Below the pieces are notes generated by a model. That model made no database searches. It was not told the DNA's origin and saw only the letters and a program-made list of their open reading frames with translations. Shown piece after piece: positions 17,328-25,554 of a stretch of DNA of 64,000 nucleotides. The position numbers and the translations under genes are program-made. Origin of the DNA: Cupriavidus pauculus (lineage in GTDB: Bacteria; Pseudomonadota; Gammaproteobacteria; Burkholderiales; Burkholderiaceae); NCBI RefSeq assembly GCF_022179805.1, contig NZ_BPUO01000015.1, positions 62,001-126,000 on the forward strand, in the 5' to 3' direction. The first letter of the stretch is position 1. Every line of letters begins with the position of its first letter.

Positions 17328-18290
17328 TCATTCCTGCTGGATGTTGCCGGCTTTGATGACCTCCGCCCAACGACGGGTCTCGGCCTGAACGAACGCAGCA
17401 GCCTTGTCAGGCGTGGAGTCAAGAACCGGTTCGACGCCAATCTTCTGCATCCGCTGCTTGATGTCGGGGTCCTTCACGGTCGCCTGCAGGGCCGCGCTCA
17501 GCTTCTCGATAACTGGCGCGGGCGTCCCCTTCGGCACCATCACCATGTTCCAGATGGACGTCTCATAGGAAGGAAAGCCTGCTTCCTTCATCGTCGGGAC
17601 ATTGGGGAGCACGGAAGAGCGCGTGGATGTGGTGACAGCGAGGGCTTTCAGCTTACCGGCCTGAACCATCGGGGCCGCAGTCGACACGGCGTCCGTGATG
17701 AAGGGAATATCACCTGAAATCACAGACTGAATCGCCTGGCTCGCGCCGCGGAACGGAACGTGCGTGACCTGCAGCTTCTCTTGGTACGCGAGGAGTTCCA
17801 CAGCCATATGTACCGCACTGCCCTTGCCTGCCGACCCGTAGGTGTATTTCGTCGGATTCTTCTTGATGTCATCGATGAATTCCTTCGCCGTATTCGCCTT
17901 CACTGAGGGATTCACTGCCAGCACCATCGGTACCGATGCGACAACAGACACAGGGACAACATCACTGGAGTCGTAGGGCAACCGCTTGTAGAGGGAAGCG
18001 TTGATAGCGTGCGAGCTGGTGCCGAAGAGAAGCGTATAGCCGTCGGGCTTGGCCTTGGCCACTGCGTCGGTGGCGATGGTCCCTCCAGCGCCCGCGCGGT
18101 TCTCCACGACAACAGTTTGGCCCAGCAGCGTGCTCATCTTGTTGGCGACAATGCGGGCAACCAGGTCCGTGCTACCCCCTGCTGCGAACCCGACGATGAG
18201 ACGCACTGGATGGTCGGGATAGGTCGGTTGGGCGTAGGCGCTGCAGGAAATGAGCGCACCTACCCCCACTTTCACGATGAAGTGTTTCAT
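17328..18290 (-). CDS. Bug/TctC-type periplasmic solute-binding protein
   Basis: A 320-residue binding protein with a signal peptide (MKHFIVKVGVGALISCSAYAQ). Bug motifs are all there: YPDHPVRLIVGFAAGGSTDLVAR, LGQTVVVENRAGAGGTIATDAVAKAKPDGYTLLFG, LPNVPTMKEAGFP, and the terminal RWAEVIKAGNIQQE. These proteins catch small carboxylates or amides in the periplasm, either for a TctAB membrane pair or as orphan sensors; no TctAB genes are in the window, so it is an orphan. Its 3' end faces that of the LysR gene (38 bases between). It is one of two intact Bug genes in tandem and likely recognises a substrate or related acid of this locus. Confidence 0.92.
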   Translation of the reverse strand: MKHFIVKVGVGALISCSAYAQPTYPDHPVRLIVGFAAGGSTDLVARIVANKMSTLLGQTVVVENRAGAGGTIATDAVAKAKPDGYTLLFGTSSHAINASLYKRLPYDSSDVVPVSVVASVPMVLAVNPSVKANTAKEFIDDIKKNPTKYTYGSAGKGSAVHMAVELLAYQEKLQVTHVPFRGASQAIQSVISGDIPFITDAVSTAAPMVQAGKLKALAVTTSTRSSVLPNVPTMKEAGFPSYETSIWNMVMVPKGTPAPVIEKLSAALQATVKDPDIKQRMQKIGVEPVLDSTPDKAAAFVQAETRRWAEVIKAGNIQQE

Positions 18291-18560
18291 GTCTCTTCCG
18301 GGTGATTTTTGTGTGGGCGAGCGACGCGCTGCATCCCTATGAGCCCATGGTATCCAAGGGAATGAGCAATAGAGAAATAGAATATTCGGCTGCTGCTATC
18401 ACAGAATTGCATATCTCAAGGTGTGCTCTGTACCAGCCTGAGGGACAGCACCATCTGCCCGTCGAAAGAAAAAAGGCCCGCACGAGGCGGGCCGGAAAAG
18501 GGTACAAGGACCCTTGCTTTGGATTCTTTGGTTGCACCGGGGCGCCGGTGCGGGCAGGAC
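18291..18560. other. Spacer between the two Bug genes
   Basis: This 270-base stretch holds no convincing gene. It carries the terminator of the upstream Bug gene at 18475-18493 and, nearer 18300-18420, an AT-rich segment that probably contains the promoter of the Bug gene at 17328-18290. Frames over it are short and not protein-like. Confidence 0.5.
18468..18493 (-). terminator. Rho-independent terminator of the second Bug gene
   Basis: GGCCCGC (18475-18481) pairs perfectly with GCGGGCC (18487-18493) around a 5-base loop. On the minus strand the stem is followed by a run of six T, giving a classical intrinsic terminator 70 bases past the stop of the Bug gene at 18561. Confidence 0.85.
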
Positions 18561-19586
18561 TTAGTTCGTCGCTTCGACCTTCATGGTCTTCAGCAGCGGC
18601 TGCCACTTGTCGCTCTCCGACTTCAGCCAGGTCTGCAGGCCGGCCGGCGTCTGCTTGTCGACAGGAACAATCTCCGCGCCCAGCTCATCGAGCCGCTTGG
18701 CAACCACAGGGTCTTTCAGAGCTTCCTGCAGAGCTTTCGTCAGGCGAGCCGTGACGGCAGGAGGCGTGCCTTTCGGCGCATAGACGCCGTGCCACACCTT
18801 CATTGAGAAGCCCTTGACGCCACCCTCGTCCATCGTCGGAGTGTTGGGAAGCGCTTTGATGCGATTGAGCGTGGTGACGCCATACAGCTTCACGCGGTTG
18901 GCATTGATTTGCTGGAGCGTCGAAGTCGTCTGGTCGCAGAGCAGGTCGACCTGGCCGCCCAGAAGTGCGGTCATAGCCGGGCCGGTGCCTTGGTATGGAA
19001 TGGACGTCATCTTGACGCCGACGGCTTCCTCAAACAGTAGACCGCACAGCTGCGACACGGCACCCAGTCCAGCATTGGCCAGGGAAACCTTGTCCTTGTT
19101 CTGTTTGACGTACTTGACCAGGTCGGCTGTCGTTGTTGGCGGCAGGTCCTTGCGACCGAGCATCGTCATCGGCACATCGGCAACCTGGCCGATGTATTCG
19201 AAGTCGTTCAGCGGATTGTACGAGAGCTTCTTGTAGAGGGCCGGCGCAGTCGCCATCCCGTTGTGATGAATGAGGATGGTGTAGCCGTCCGGCTGCGCCC
19301 GTGCGACGTAGGCTGCGGCAACAGTGCCACCGGCACCCAGGCGGTTTTCCACGACCACGCTCTGCCCGAGGTTCTTGGACATTGCCTGACCCAAGGCTCG
19401 GGAAACGACGTCCGTCGGGCCACCGGCCGAGAACGGTACCACCAGCGTGATGGGCTTGTGCGGAAAGGCATCGGCTGCGATAACCGACGAAGCAAGGGCA
19501 AAGCCTACTGCGCCGAGCGCCAAACGAATCCAGGAACCAGTACCGACGGACTGCTTGCAAACCATTTGTGTCTCCGAAATTGCCAC
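18561..19586 (-). CDS. Bug/TctC-type periplasmic solute-binding protein
   Basis: A 341-residue Bug protein with a signal peptide after a charged N-terminus (about residues 16-38, ending VIAADAFP). Motifs: FPHKPITLVVPFSAGGPTDVVSR, LGQSVVVENRLGAGGTVAAAYVARAQPDGYTILIH, PYQGTGPAMTALLGGQVDLLCDQ, IKALPNTPTMDEGG and VWHGVYAPKGTPPAV. The last phrase is nearly identical in style to that in the broken Bug gene at 3642-3982, so that remnant may be a decayed paralogue. The Met at residue 8 could also be the start. No TctA/TctB partners are visible. It ends in a strong terminator, so it is a separate unit from the other Bug gene. Confidence 0.92.
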   Translation of the reverse strand: MAISETQMVCKQSVGTGSWIRLALGAVGFALASSVIAADAFPHKPITLVVPFSAGGPTDVVSRALGQAMSKNLGQSVVVENRLGAGGTVAAAYVARAQPDGYTILIHHNGMATAPALYKKLSYNPLNDFEYIGQVADVPMTMLGRKDLPPTTTADLVKYVKQNKDKVSLANAGLGAVSQLCGLLFEEAVGVKMTSIPYQGTGPAMTALLGGQVDLLCDQTTSTLQQINANRVKLYGVTTLNRIKALPNTPTMDEGGVKGFSMKVWHGVYAPKGTPPAVTARLTKALQEALKDPVVAKRLDELGAEIVPVDKQTPAGLQTWLKSESDKWQPLLKTMKVEATN

Positions 19587-19895
19587 GGCGAGTCTTTCGT
19601 CGCCGAGTCTGTCTAGCTTTCGGAGTGAAGGGTGGCGGATGAGGGCTTGCGTAGCAATCTGGAAATACTGAACGGCCCTTACCGGAAAGCCGAACGCAGC
19701 GCATCATTGACTAGACAACAGTCCAAAGCCCCCATAACAAAGGGACGCAAGTATCCTCCGGCCTCCCGCTAGCTAATCACTAAAGACTTGGCGGCAACCC
19801 TTACGGCGAGTCAGTCGCCGCCGCGTCGCCGGAGTTCTCGTCCGATACGAGGGGGATCGCCTTTGTGCGACCAGTATTGGATTTGGAGGCCAACG
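19587..19895. other. Intergenic region with no supported gene
   Basis: This stretch upstream of the Bug gene at 18561 holds its promoter, but no clear -35/-10 pair stands out. No frame with protein-like composition is present until the small gene at 19896. Confidence 0.4.
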
Positions 19896-20018
19896 ATGAA
19901 ATCAAGACGGGCGACCACATGCACGAGCGCGACCGCGCAAGAGGTGAAAGGCGCTGTCAAAATCGTTGCTGGCGATATCAACCCACGCGTCACAGCGCTA
20001 GGAACTTGCCATGTGTAA
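19896..20018 (+). CDS. Small hypothetical protein (40 aa), weakly CsbD-like
   Basis: ATG 19896 is preceded by GGAGG at a 5-7 base distance, an unusually good ribosome site for this region. The product is 40 residues, and its stop codon overlaps the start of the next gene by 8 bases, which suggests translational coupling. The segment EVKGAVKIVAGDI resembles the KGxxKExxGK pattern of CsbD stress proteins, but the rest does not, so it may be a degenerate fragment or a different small protein. It is best treated as a probable small gene of unknown function. Confidence 0.4.
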   Translation: MKSRRATTCTSATAQEVKGAVKIVAGDINPRVTALGTCHV

Positions 20019-20592
20019 GCCTCTAAGCACGGCAATCTCCACGAGATGCGCTAGACCCGAGCGTCAGGCCGCCAGTTCGAGTCCGTTTCCACTGGACCAT
20101 CTGCCTAGCAGCTTGTTTGACTTCTTACCCATGGAGTTGCCAGGGGTCCGTGCGGAAATGATTCCCCACGAGGAGCGAATTGCCGAGCTATTCAAGACGT
20201 ACGCCGAAGACCTGGGCGAGGCAGCCTGGTCCGCTCTAGCATCCTTCGCGAAGGTATCCGCCAGAGCAGCCTGCTATATGATTGAAGGGGTTGATGCTGA
20301 CAACACCGCCGCAGCGATGAGCGCAGCACGGTCGCTGTACTGGGTAGAGTCGCCGACCTACGGCGCAAGTTCGGAATCTCTGGAAGCCGTTGTCAGGCGT
20401 TTGCTCGCAATCGGCGTTGCGCATGCAGATACCCGGGCAGCGATAGCCCAACCGGTTTCGAGTTTAGTTCTTCGGGACTCTCTCCGCTCCCATGTTGTGG
20501 CTTGTTTGGTCGAGCTCAGTACCGTTCCATCGGAGATGGTTCGGCTAAAGCCCGTCGCCGCAGGGTCTTTCGGTCACCTAACTCACAAGTAA
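20011..20592 (+). CDS. Hypothetical protein
   Basis: A 193-residue protein of unrecognised family, possibly translated from ATG 20011, which has TAGGAAC 6 bases upstream and overlaps the preceding small gene. Residues from about 50 on look like a soluble helical protein (EERIAELFKTYAEDLGEAAWSALASFAKVSARAACYMIEG). The N-terminal 40 residues are less ordered, so ATG 20131 is an alternative start. The middle is rich in Ala and Ser (AAAMSAARSLYWVES). The layout slightly recalls phasin-like or DUF-type helical proteins but I see no firm motif. It stands between the catabolic locus and the ligD remnant. Confidence 0.5.
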   Translation: MCKPLSTAISTRCARPERQAASSSPFPLDHLPSSLFDFLPMELPGVRAEMIPHEERIAELFKTYAEDLGEAAWSALASFAKVSARAACYMIEGVDADNTAAAMSAARSLYWVESPTYGASSESLEAVVRRLLAIGVAHADTRAAIAQPVSSLVLRDSLRSHVVACLVELSTVPSEMVRLKPVAAGSFGHLTHK

Positions 20593-20669
20593 CACCCGAC
20601 AGAAAAGACCTCGCCGTCTAGAATAGTGCCGCGTGGCATGTTCGCGACGGCGGCCGCCACTTCCGGAAA

Positions 20670-20855
20670 CTACCGTGTGGCATCAATCCCGCCGCGGCTC
20701 CTGAGCTGGGCCGTGGACCCGGTACTGGCCAAGACGCGGTAGCCGTCGTACTTGATCTCGTAGAGCCAGTCGCCCTCGCGCGGTATGGCCTTGCGCCCGA
20801 CCAGCAGCATGGGAGAAAGCTGGTCCAGCGTTGGCGTGACGGGACCGCGCGGCAT
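20670..20855 (-). pseudogene. ATP-dependent DNA ligase (LigD) fragment
   Basis: Sixty residues that match the start of the adenylation domain of LigD-type DNA ligases: PTLDQLSPMLLVGRKAIPREGDWLYEIKYDGYRVLA, where KYDG carries the lysine that takes AMP, and a following RSRGGIDATR segment close to the RTRNGxDxTxW pattern. A complete LigD ligase domain needs about 300 residues, plus primase and nuclease domains in most bacteria; here the frame stops right after the ATR. It is therefore a truncated leftover of a non-homologous end-joining gene. The adjacent DUF2188 gene is often found near ligD and ku, which supports a relict repair locus. Confidence 0.75.
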
Positions 20856-20860
20856 GGCGC

Positions 20861-21079
20861 CTAGCCTTTGACGTCGCGGGGATCATGGCCGAAGGAATTC
20901 CGCTCGCGGATCTGACCGTCGCGGCCGTGGATCAGCAACTCGACCTTGTCGCGCCGCGCACGCTCGGTGCCGGCTTCAATCGCCTCTTCCTGGGTGCCGA
21001 AAACCTTCCGGCCGCCGCCGCCGGCCACTTCAACCGCCCAGCCGTCGCCGGCGGGCACCACGTGGATATTTGCATTCAT
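20861..21079 (-). CDS. DUF2188 family small protein
   Basis: A 72-residue protein with the DUF2188 pattern: NIHVVPAGDGWAVEVAGGGGRKVFGTQEEAIEAGTERARRDKVELLIHGRDGQIRERNSFGHDP. The first half forms a small beta meander ending in W-A-V, followed by a helix (TQEEAIEAGTERAR) and a final G-R-D-G-x-I-R turn. Function is not known; the family is frequent near DNA-ligase D and on mobile regions. GGAGACC lies before the ATG at 21079. The gene is intact while its downstream neighbour, the ligD fragment, is not. Confidence 0.85.
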   Translation of the reverse strand: MNANIHVVPAGDGWAVEVAGGGGRKVFGTQEEAIEAGTERARRDKVELLIHGRDGQIRERNSFGHDPRDVKG

Positions 21080-21151
21080 GATGGTCTCCTTAGCGGTTCT
21101 GGAGACAGTTTGATCGTTGCTGCATGCGGGGCGCTATAGGGAAGCGTCCGA

Positions 21152-21186
21152 CAAAAAAAAATGCCGCGGCGCAGGGACGCCGCGGC
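21152..21186 (-). terminator. Strong intrinsic terminator
   Basis: GCCGCGGCG (21163-21171) pairs perfectly over 9 bases with CGCCGCGGC (21178-21186), with a 6-base loop. On the minus strand the stem is followed by nine T in a row (A-run at 21153-21161). It would end transcription of the coiled-coil gene at 21243. Confidence 0.9.
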
Positions 21187-21242
21187 GAACGATTTAGGAT
21201 TAAAGGTGCTGTTTCCAGCAGCGCAATGCTGCTTGATTTCTC

Positions 21243-21767
21243 TTAGCCCTGGGAGCACCCTTTTGGGGTAGGCGTCTGTCCTACACCCCGAACCCAAGCA
21301 TTCGTTGTGTCTTCCTCAACTCCGTCACGTAATGATGGAATTGCGACTCTCCATACGCTGTTCATCTTCCGTATCGCGTCGATCGATTTGTCGCGCTCGG
21401 TTCGCAATGCTGCCAGCGCTTGCCGCATGCTTTTTCGATCAATGCGCGCGCGGGAAGCGTCCCCTCCGCTTGATTCCAGCTTCGCAATGTAGCGCGCCAG
21501 CCGTTCCACTTCCCGCGAAACGTCCACGATGCATCTCTCCGTCGCGAGCAAGTGCTGAAAAATGTCCGGGGCCAACTTCTGTCTCCATCCTATTTTGTTC
21601 AGCGTAGCAACTTGGATAAGTGATCGGTGTAGGAAGAGATCTGATTTTACCGACCGTCGGTTGCCCTGCGCATGCCAGCCTCCTCCCTGCAAGGGCTGCG
21701 CAGATCGAATCAGTAATAACCCTAGTTCGCCCAGCTGCCGCCTCGATACTATTTTGAAAAAATCCAT
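21243..21767 (-). CDS. Small coiled-coil hypothetical protein (paralogue A)
   Basis: The open frame gives up to 174 residues, but only residues from about 68 look like a folded protein: LLATERCIVDVSREVERLARYIAKLESSGGDASRARIDRKSMRQALAALRTERDKSI. This is a two-helix antiparallel coiled coil with a central GGD(A)SRAR turn. The same pattern occurs in the plus-strand gene at 21786 (see there). The start is uncertain: ATG 21767 has no ribosome site on this strand, so translation may begin at an internal GTG or TTG. A strong terminator follows the gene. Family function is unknown; such short helical-hairpin proteins are common in Burkholderiales and rhizobia. Confidence 0.55.
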   Translation of the reverse strand: MDFFKIVSRRQLGELGLLLIRSAQPLQGGGWHAQGNRRSVKSDLFLHRSLIQVATLNKIGWRQKLAPDIFQHLLATERCIVDVSREVERLARYIAKLESSGGDASRARIDRKSMRQALAALRTERDKSIDAIRKMNSVWRVAIPSLRDGVEEDTTNAWVRGVGQTPTPKGCSQG

Positions 21768-21785
21768 GCTCTTTGGAGGAATTGT

Positions 21786-22103
21786 ATGGACGCGAAAATT
21801 CCTTTTCGGTCACTTGTGATCGCTGATCGGTACATTCGTGAGGTCTCGGCCAAGATCGATCTTCAGCGCCAACTCGTCGCCCAATTGGAAAAGGAAGGCG
21901 GGGACGCGGCGCTGGCGCGACGCAGCTTGGAGTCTATGATTGGCGCGTTGGAGGCGCTGAAAGCTCGCCGATACAATGTGCGTTTGTCCCTTGAGCTTGG
22001 AAATCGGAAGGGCGAATCGGTCAATCGCCCTGACTCAGGCTCGCCACGAGCCGCAAATCAGACAGACGCTGACGACTCCGATTCGATACGGCGAGTACGA
22101 TAA
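21786..22103 (+). CDS. Small coiled-coil hypothetical protein (paralogue B)
   Basis: A 105-residue protein with GGAGGAATTGT right before ATG 21786. The core VIADRYIREVSAKIDLQRQLVAQLEKEGGDAALARRSLESMIGALEALKARRYNV is a helix-turn-helix hairpin in the structural sense, with a GGDAALAR turn. It aligns with the neighbouring minus-strand gene (VDVSREVERLARYIAKLESSGGDASRARIDRKSM), so the two are paralogues arranged head to head with 18 bases between the annotated ends. The C-terminal 35 residues are polar and probably disordered. A clean terminator at 22143-22167 follows. No function is known to me. Confidence 0.72.
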   Translation: MDAKIPFRSLVIADRYIREVSAKIDLQRQLVAQLEKEGGDAALARRSLESMIGALEALKARRYNVRLSLELGNRKGESVNRPDSGSPRAANQTDADDSDSIRRVR

Positions 22104-22142
22104 AAGCACACCAGTCTCCATCCATCCCGGTGGAAATTTCTT

Positions 22143-22167
22143 GGCCCGCCCCGCAGCGGGCCTTTTT
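22143..22167 (+). terminator. Intrinsic terminator
   Basis: GGCCCGC (22143-22149) and GCGGGCC (22156-22162) form a perfect 7-bp stem with a 6-base loop, followed by TTTTT at 22163-22167. It lies 40 bases past the stop of the coiled-coil gene at 21786. Confidence 0.9.
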
Positions 22168-22268
22168 GTGGCGTGACCATATTGCGCAAACAGGGGGACT
22201 GAGGGGCATTTTCCGTCGGAGCGGCAGGCCCAGGCGCAGATTTGGCTCGTGGCGGTTCGGGAGCAGGC

Positions 22269-22631
22269 TCAGCAACCGATAGATTCACAACGCGGAAGCG
22301 TAGCCCGGACCTTCTCCAGGACTCGCCGGTGCTTGTCCTTCGCCTGCTCCCACGTTTCCGACTCGAAGCACTTGCTCAGGCTTCCGCTGACCGTGGTCCG
22401 GAACATGGGCGGCTTGGCGTGCTTGAGGCTGGCCCATCCAGAGAAGTAGGTCCAGACGTCGACGGCGTAGGCCGGCAAGCTGTCTTTGATCTGCCAGGCC
22501 TTGCCTTCGCAAGACTGCCACATGGCATGCTCGGTGTAGTCGTAGCACCGATGGATGGATTCCTGATCATGCTGCGATCCGGGAACAACAAGCTGGCCAC
22601 GGAGATCCTGCACAGAAAATTCGAAACGCAT
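22269..22631 (-). CDS. Hypothetical protein
   Basis: About 120 residues from ATG 22631 (MRFEFSVQDLRGQL); a TTG at 22679 would give a longer form. The composition is protein-like with many aromatic residues (RCYDYTEHAMWQSCEGKAWQIKD, AYAVDVWTYFSGWASL) and the C-terminus is a charged helix (WEQAKDKHRRVLEKVRATL). I do not recognise a family. It lies downstream of the autotransporter gene on the opposite side of its 3' end, on the same strand, and may be a lone accessory gene. GGAGAG lies 12 bases upstream of the chosen start. Confidence 0.5.
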   Translation of the reverse strand: MRFEFSVQDLRGQLVVPGSQHDQESIHRCYDYTEHAMWQSCEGKAWQIKDSLPAYAVDVWTYFSGWASLKHAKPPMFRTTVSGSLSKCFESETWEQAKDKHRRVLEKVRATLPRCESIGC

Positions 22632-22842
22632 TTCGCCAAACCGCTCTCCTTGCTGCTTCCGGGCAAAGACGCTGGGCAACGGGCCGCGATGTCTTGTCCG
22701 TCATTGCCGGCTTCCAGGTTATGGGACAAATTGTCGAACTGGCCGCGTTGACGCAGGTCGACGCGAATCAGCTGGCAGCAAGACTGGAAGCGGTATTTGA
22801 ATTGCTCATCATGGATGGCCCGCGCAGCGCCTATCTCCCGCC

Positions 22843-25554
22843 TCAGAACCTGGCGCGCAATCCAGCCATCAACTGCACGCTGTAGCTATCGCCGAAATTG
22901 CGCAGTGGCGTGTTGACCGATGCTTCGGCATAGACCATGGTTCGGTCGTTGTTCCAGGTATAGCTGCCGCCCACGCCTGCCCCCGTCCAAAGGCGGTTGT
23001 CACGCCGCAGGAAGTCAACGTCGGCCACATTGACGCGGAAGGGATCCAGGAATTCGTAGTTAAGGTTGAAGATGCCGTACATGTTCCGACTGCGCGATTG
23101 CGTGGACGTTTCCTGCCAGCGGTCCGTGTGATCGATGGAAATACCGGCGCGACCCAGCAGGCTCTTGCCGTTCTGCGAGGATACCCGGGCGCCGAAGCGG
23201 TCGGTAAAGTCATCGAAGCTGGTCTGCGACCACATCAGTTGCGCCTGCGGCGTCAACGTCAGTGCGTTGCCGATTTCGGTGCGCTTGCCCAGTTCGAGGC
23301 TGAACGCCTTGCCGTCGCCGTGGTTGCCACTGGCCATGCGGCCAGCCAGATCGGAATTCAGGTCACTGCGATACCACGTGAACTGTGCCTGCGCATCGGC
23401 ATACACGCCATTCGCGCCGTACCAGGTCATCGTGCCGCCCAAGCCGTATCCGTCCGTATTGACGCGGCCATCGCCGCTGGGGGAGCGTGCCCGTGCGTTG
23501 CCCCGGACGTAGGTGGCGGCCAGGCCGGCCACCAGCGCACCCCCATCGCGCGCCTGCCACAGCGCGTGGTCAGCCCCTGCCTGCACCCGCCAGACGTCGG
23601 TGTCCACCGCCGTGCCGCTGGTGGAGTGCTTCGACGATGAGCCACGCAACTCGCCTTCGGTACGAGCCCATGCACCCGTGCCGCCTGCGAGGCCGCCTTC
23701 GCTCCATTGACGGCTGCCCACGCGCTGCTGAAGCGTGGGCAAGCGCGTGATGGCCTGCAAGCTCTGCGCGTAGGCTTCGTAGGCGGGCACACCGGGTTGG
23801 TAAAGTGGCTGGACGGCTGCCCGCGTGGTATCCGATGACGGCGGGGACGAGGCGCTGTCGCTGGGAGCCACCTCCGCCACGGTCGAGCGCAGATACCAGT
23901 CGCCATCCGTCGGCGCACTGTTGCCATTCTTCTGCAAGGTATAGGCGTAGGCGCCTGCCACAACAGCCTGCCTGCCCCGGAACGTGTAGTCGCCGCCGAC
24001 CAACGTAAAGCTACCGGCCGACGTGCCGCCGACATCAATGACCTTGATGCCCTCGACGGTTTGCGCCCCGCCGCCGCCCACGTTGATCACCCGCACGTTA
24101 GTGCTGCCGCTGGTGTTCCCCGTGACAACCAGCTTGTCCGTTGCGCTGTTGTCACCGCCCAGTACCGACTCGATCTCGAGCGTACCGCCGTTGCCCGCGT
24201 AGTTGCCGGCCACCGTCAGCGTACCGAGTGAGTTGCCAGGGGCAATGGTCCCCGCATTGGTGGTGTTGCCGATGATGCCGCTGCCCTGGAGCCGCGCGGC
24301 GCTCAGCACATCCAGCGCGCCGCCCAGACGCCCGTTGACGGCCAGCGTGCCGGACTGGACGGTTGTGTTCCCGGTGAAGGACGAACTGTCGCCCGTCATC
24401 ACGGTCTTGCCCGTGCCTCGCTGGACAATAGCCCCGTTGCCGCTGACCGTGCTATCGAATGTGAAGTCGTCAGCGCGCTGGAAGGCAAGCGTGCCATTGG
24501 CGGTCACGTCGCCCGCGATGCTGCCCCCACTGCCGCTGTTGCCGAGTTGCAGCGTGGCACCCGATGCAATCGTTGTGCCGCCAGCATATGTGTTGGCGCC
24601 CGAGAGCACCTGTGTGCCGCCGACGATGCCAAGGCCGCCCGTGGTCTCTATGTTGCCGCCAAACACGGTGGCCGAACCATTGGTGATGTCGAGCCGCTTG
24701 TTGCCCATGACCACACGGCCATCGCCGGACAAACTCTGGATGGTCGCACTGCCTGGCGTCACGCCCGATGCATCGAACACGGCGCCCGACTTGACGTTGA
24801 CCTCGCTCGCGTTGGCGAAGGAGCCGCCGCCGGTCAGCACGACGCTGCCGGCATCGACGAACAGCCGGCCGGTGTACTCATGCGCCGCCGTCGTGGCGAA
24901 TACGCCAGCCCCTATCTTGACGACGTCGCCCTGCCCTCTGATCGCAGCACCCAGATCCGTACGATTGATGGCGTTCACCATATCGAAGGTCAACGTATGG
25001 CCATTGAGATCGATGCCCTTCCACTGCCCGGCCACGGTGAGGCCATTCGGCATCGTGTAACCACCGCCGTTGACGTTGGTCGCGCGAATGGAAATGTCGT
25101 TCTCGAGGACGGTGCGGCGAAAGAACGTCTGCATCGTGACGGCGCTGTCGTTCTGCACGCCCACGCCATCGGTGCCGTACAAATGCACCTCCGGCATCGC
25201 CTCATTGTCGAAACGTGACACCACACTGCCATCGCGAATCAATACGGAGCCGATTTCTATGGTCGGACCATTCAGGAAGTTGATCCGGGTGGCGGAGGTG
25301 CCGCCAAGGATCGCACGATCATTGCGCCCGGGCGCTATACCGCCTGTCCACGATCCGGTGGCCGACCATGCAGCCAGCGTGCTGCCCCGGAATACGATGT
25401 CCGCACCCAGCGCCGCGCTCGATCCCGACAGCGCGGCAGCCGCCATCAGCAACGAGACGCCCTTTGCAACGGGAGAACGCCGAGGAAGATCAGAAGGCGA
25501 AGGAAACGCGGGAGAAACGGGAGATGAGGGGGCTTTCTTGTTATGAATCGACAT
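22843..25554 (-). CDS. Type V secretion autotransporter adhesin
   Basis: A 903-residue classical autotransporter. It has an extended signal peptide (to about residue 50, SSAALGAD), then a passenger of beta-helix type with autotransporter-associated repeats such as GANTYAGGTTIASGATLQLG and SSFTGNTTVQSGTLAVNG (roughly 300-450). A pertactin-like pre-barrel segment (TLTVAGNYAGNGGTLEIESVLGGDNSATDKLVV) follows, then a Ser/Pro linker at about 570 and a 12-strand barrel from about 640 to the end. The final residue is Phe (GLRARF), as required for Bam recognition. Such proteins are exported by Sec, insert their barrel in the outer membrane and display the passenger. It stands alone between hypothetical and relict genes; role is probably adhesion or aggregation. 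Confidence 0.95.
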   Translation of the reverse strand: MSIHNKKAPSSPVSPAFPSPSDLPRRSPVAKGVSLLMAAAALSGSSAALGADIVFRGSTLAAWSATGSWTGGIAPGRNDRAILGGTSATRINFLNGPTIEIGSVLIRDGSVVSRFDNEAMPEVHLYGTDGVGVQNDSAVTMQTFFRRTVLENDISIRATNVNGGGYTMPNGLTVAGQWKGIDLNGHTLTFDMVNAINRTDLGAAIRGQGDVVKIGAGVFATTAAHEYTGRLFVDAGSVVLTGGGSFANASEVNVKSGAVFDASGVTPGSATIQSLSGDGRVVMGNKRLDITNGSATVFGGNIETTGGLGIVGGTQVLSGANTYAGGTTIASGATLQLGNSGSGGSIAGDVTANGTLAFQRADDFTFDSTVSGNGAIVQRGTGKTVMTGDSSSFTGNTTVQSGTLAVNGRLGGALDVLSAARLQGSGIIGNTTNAGTIAPGNSLGTLTVAGNYAGNGGTLEIESVLGGDNSATDKLVVTGNTSGSTNVRVINVGGGGAQTVEGIKVIDVGGTSAGSFTLVGGDYTFRGRQAVVAGAYAYTLQKNGNSAPTDGDWYLRSTVAEVAPSDSASSPPSSDTTRAAVQPLYQPGVPAYEAYAQSLQAITRLPTLQQRVGSRQWSEGGLAGGTGAWARTEGELRGSSSKHSTSGTAVDTDVWRVQAGADHALWQARDGGALVAGLAATYVRGNARARSPSGDGRVNTDGYGLGGTMTWYGANGVYADAQAQFTWYRSDLNSDLAGRMASGNHGDGKAFSLELGKRTEIGNALTLTPQAQLMWSQTSFDDFTDRFGARVSSQNGKSLLGRAGISIDHTDRWQETSTQSRSRNMYGIFNLNYEFLDPFRVNVADVDFLRRDNRLWTGAGVGGSYTWNNDRTMVYAEASVNTPLRNFGDSYSVQLMAGLRARF

